A stretch of DNA of 64,000 nucleotides from Mariniphaga sp041684965 (GTDB lineage Bacteria; Bacteroidota; Bacteroidia; Bacteroidales; Prolixibacteraceae), in assembly GCA_041684965.1 (NCBI GenBank), contig JAWLGR010000001.1, positions 186,001 to 250,000 of the forward strand. Reading direction: 5' to 3'. Every line of letters starts with the position of its first letter. Position 1 is the stretch's first letter. A model generated the notes under the pieces. It was not told the DNA's origin, ran no database searches, and worked only from the letters and a program-made list of their open reading frames with translations. Both the position numbers and the translations under genes were made by a program. Shown in pieces: positions 63,621 to 64,000 of this stretch.

Positions 63621-64000
63621 ATGCTGATTGACACTCATGCCCATATTTATTCCGAAGATTTTATTCATGATATAGATGAAGTTTTGCAGCGTGCCTATGA
63701 TAACGATGTGAAGAAAATCGTTCTTCCCAATATTGATTCAGGTTCAGTAAAACGTTTGCTTGATTTAACCAATGCCTATCCGCATTTGTGTTTTCCGCTT
63801 ATAGGAATTCACCCCACATCGGTAGCTTCTGATTACAGGGAAGAACTTGAAGCAGTGGATTACTGGCTGGAGAAAAGAGAGTTTTATGGAATTGGTGAAA
63901 TAGGTATCGACTTATATTGGGACAGAACCTATTTTGATGAACAACAGGATGCTTTCCGCTATCAGCTTAAGCTTGCAAAAACGAATCATTTGCCTGTAGT
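63621..64000 (+). CDS. tatD: TatD-family metal-dependent DNase (5' part, cut by window end)
   Basis: The frame from ATG 63621 is open to the window end, giving 126 codons. It begins MLIDTHAHIYSEDF, with the HxH metal ligands of the TIM-barrel amidohydrolase fold. It continues with IGIHPTSV and the third-ligand motif GEIGIDLYWD. TatD enzymes are 3'-5' exonucleases on DNA. The C-terminal half lies outside the window. Confidence 0.9.
   Translation, partial: MLIDTHAHIYSEDFIHDIDEVLQRAYDNDVKKIVLPNIDSGSVKRLLDLTNAYPHLCFPLIGIHPTSVASDYREELEAVDYWLEKREFYGIGEIGIDLYWDRTYFDEQQDAFRYQLKLAKTNHLPV

Overview
The window is chromosomal DNA of a Bacteroidota bacterium, most like Bacteroidales/Marinilabiliales. The evidence is a complete MoxR-DUF58-BatA-E cluster, AT-rich intergenic DNA, few strong Shine-Dalgarno sites, several TAnnTTTG -7 boxes (the Bacteroidota sigma-A type), a long signal peptidase I, and many lipoproteins and SPI-type leaders. 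Family calls come from reading motifs in the translations; no database search was run. The finer taxonomic placement is inference. I saw no rRNA, tRNA, CRISPR array, prophage or transposase.

Layout. 1-84: C-terminal end of an upstream gene. 466-6248: a LacI-type regulator behind a 30-bp perfect palindrome, followed by a sugar permease, ribokinase, an ADP-ribosylglycohydrolase lipoprotein and a nucleoside hydrolase lipoprotein. This reads as a compact scavenging operon that frees ribose from nucleosides or ADP-ribosyl compounds outside the cytoplasm, imports it and phosphorylates it. 6402-12403: TspO-like membrane protein, CBM9-like protein, SNF2 helicase, NYN/LOTUS protein. 12520-21047 (minus): batE-D-C-B-A, a BatD-like gene, DUF58 and moxR. 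21241-26702: hsp20, truA, small unknown genes, clpB. 26844-36222: mixed metabolic and envelope genes (class IV aminotransferase, Fe-alcohol dehydrogenase, GIN-domain protein, S41 protease, 7TM-HD phosphodiesterase, NlpC/P60, Nudix). 36263-39995 (minus): TrkH potassium channel subunit with a KdpDE-like two-component system. 40583-45463 (minus): dapB, lepB, lapA-like gene, metallophosphoesterase, wbqC. 45630-50893: HAD phosphatase, M16 protease, membrane protein, glycosyltransferase. 51142-57230: cbpA-like DnaJ with an unknown partner, a TRAP transporter (dctPQM) and a DUF1846 protein. 57339-64000: ketopantoate reductase, fmt, groES-groEL, gdhA and the 5' part of tatD.

The most unusual signals are non-coding. 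Two intergenic elements (11259-11351 and 40348-40440) are built from 11-bp units beginning YTCG, arranged as tandem arrays that then invert around a conserved centre. A third region (41392-41692) combines a ~55-60-bp direct repeat with a degenerate 22-bp tandem repeat. Other points are two candidate small membrane proteins (41 and 30 aa) and several genes whose apparent TTG starts lie inside a TATTTTTG promoter box, which points to very short leaders.
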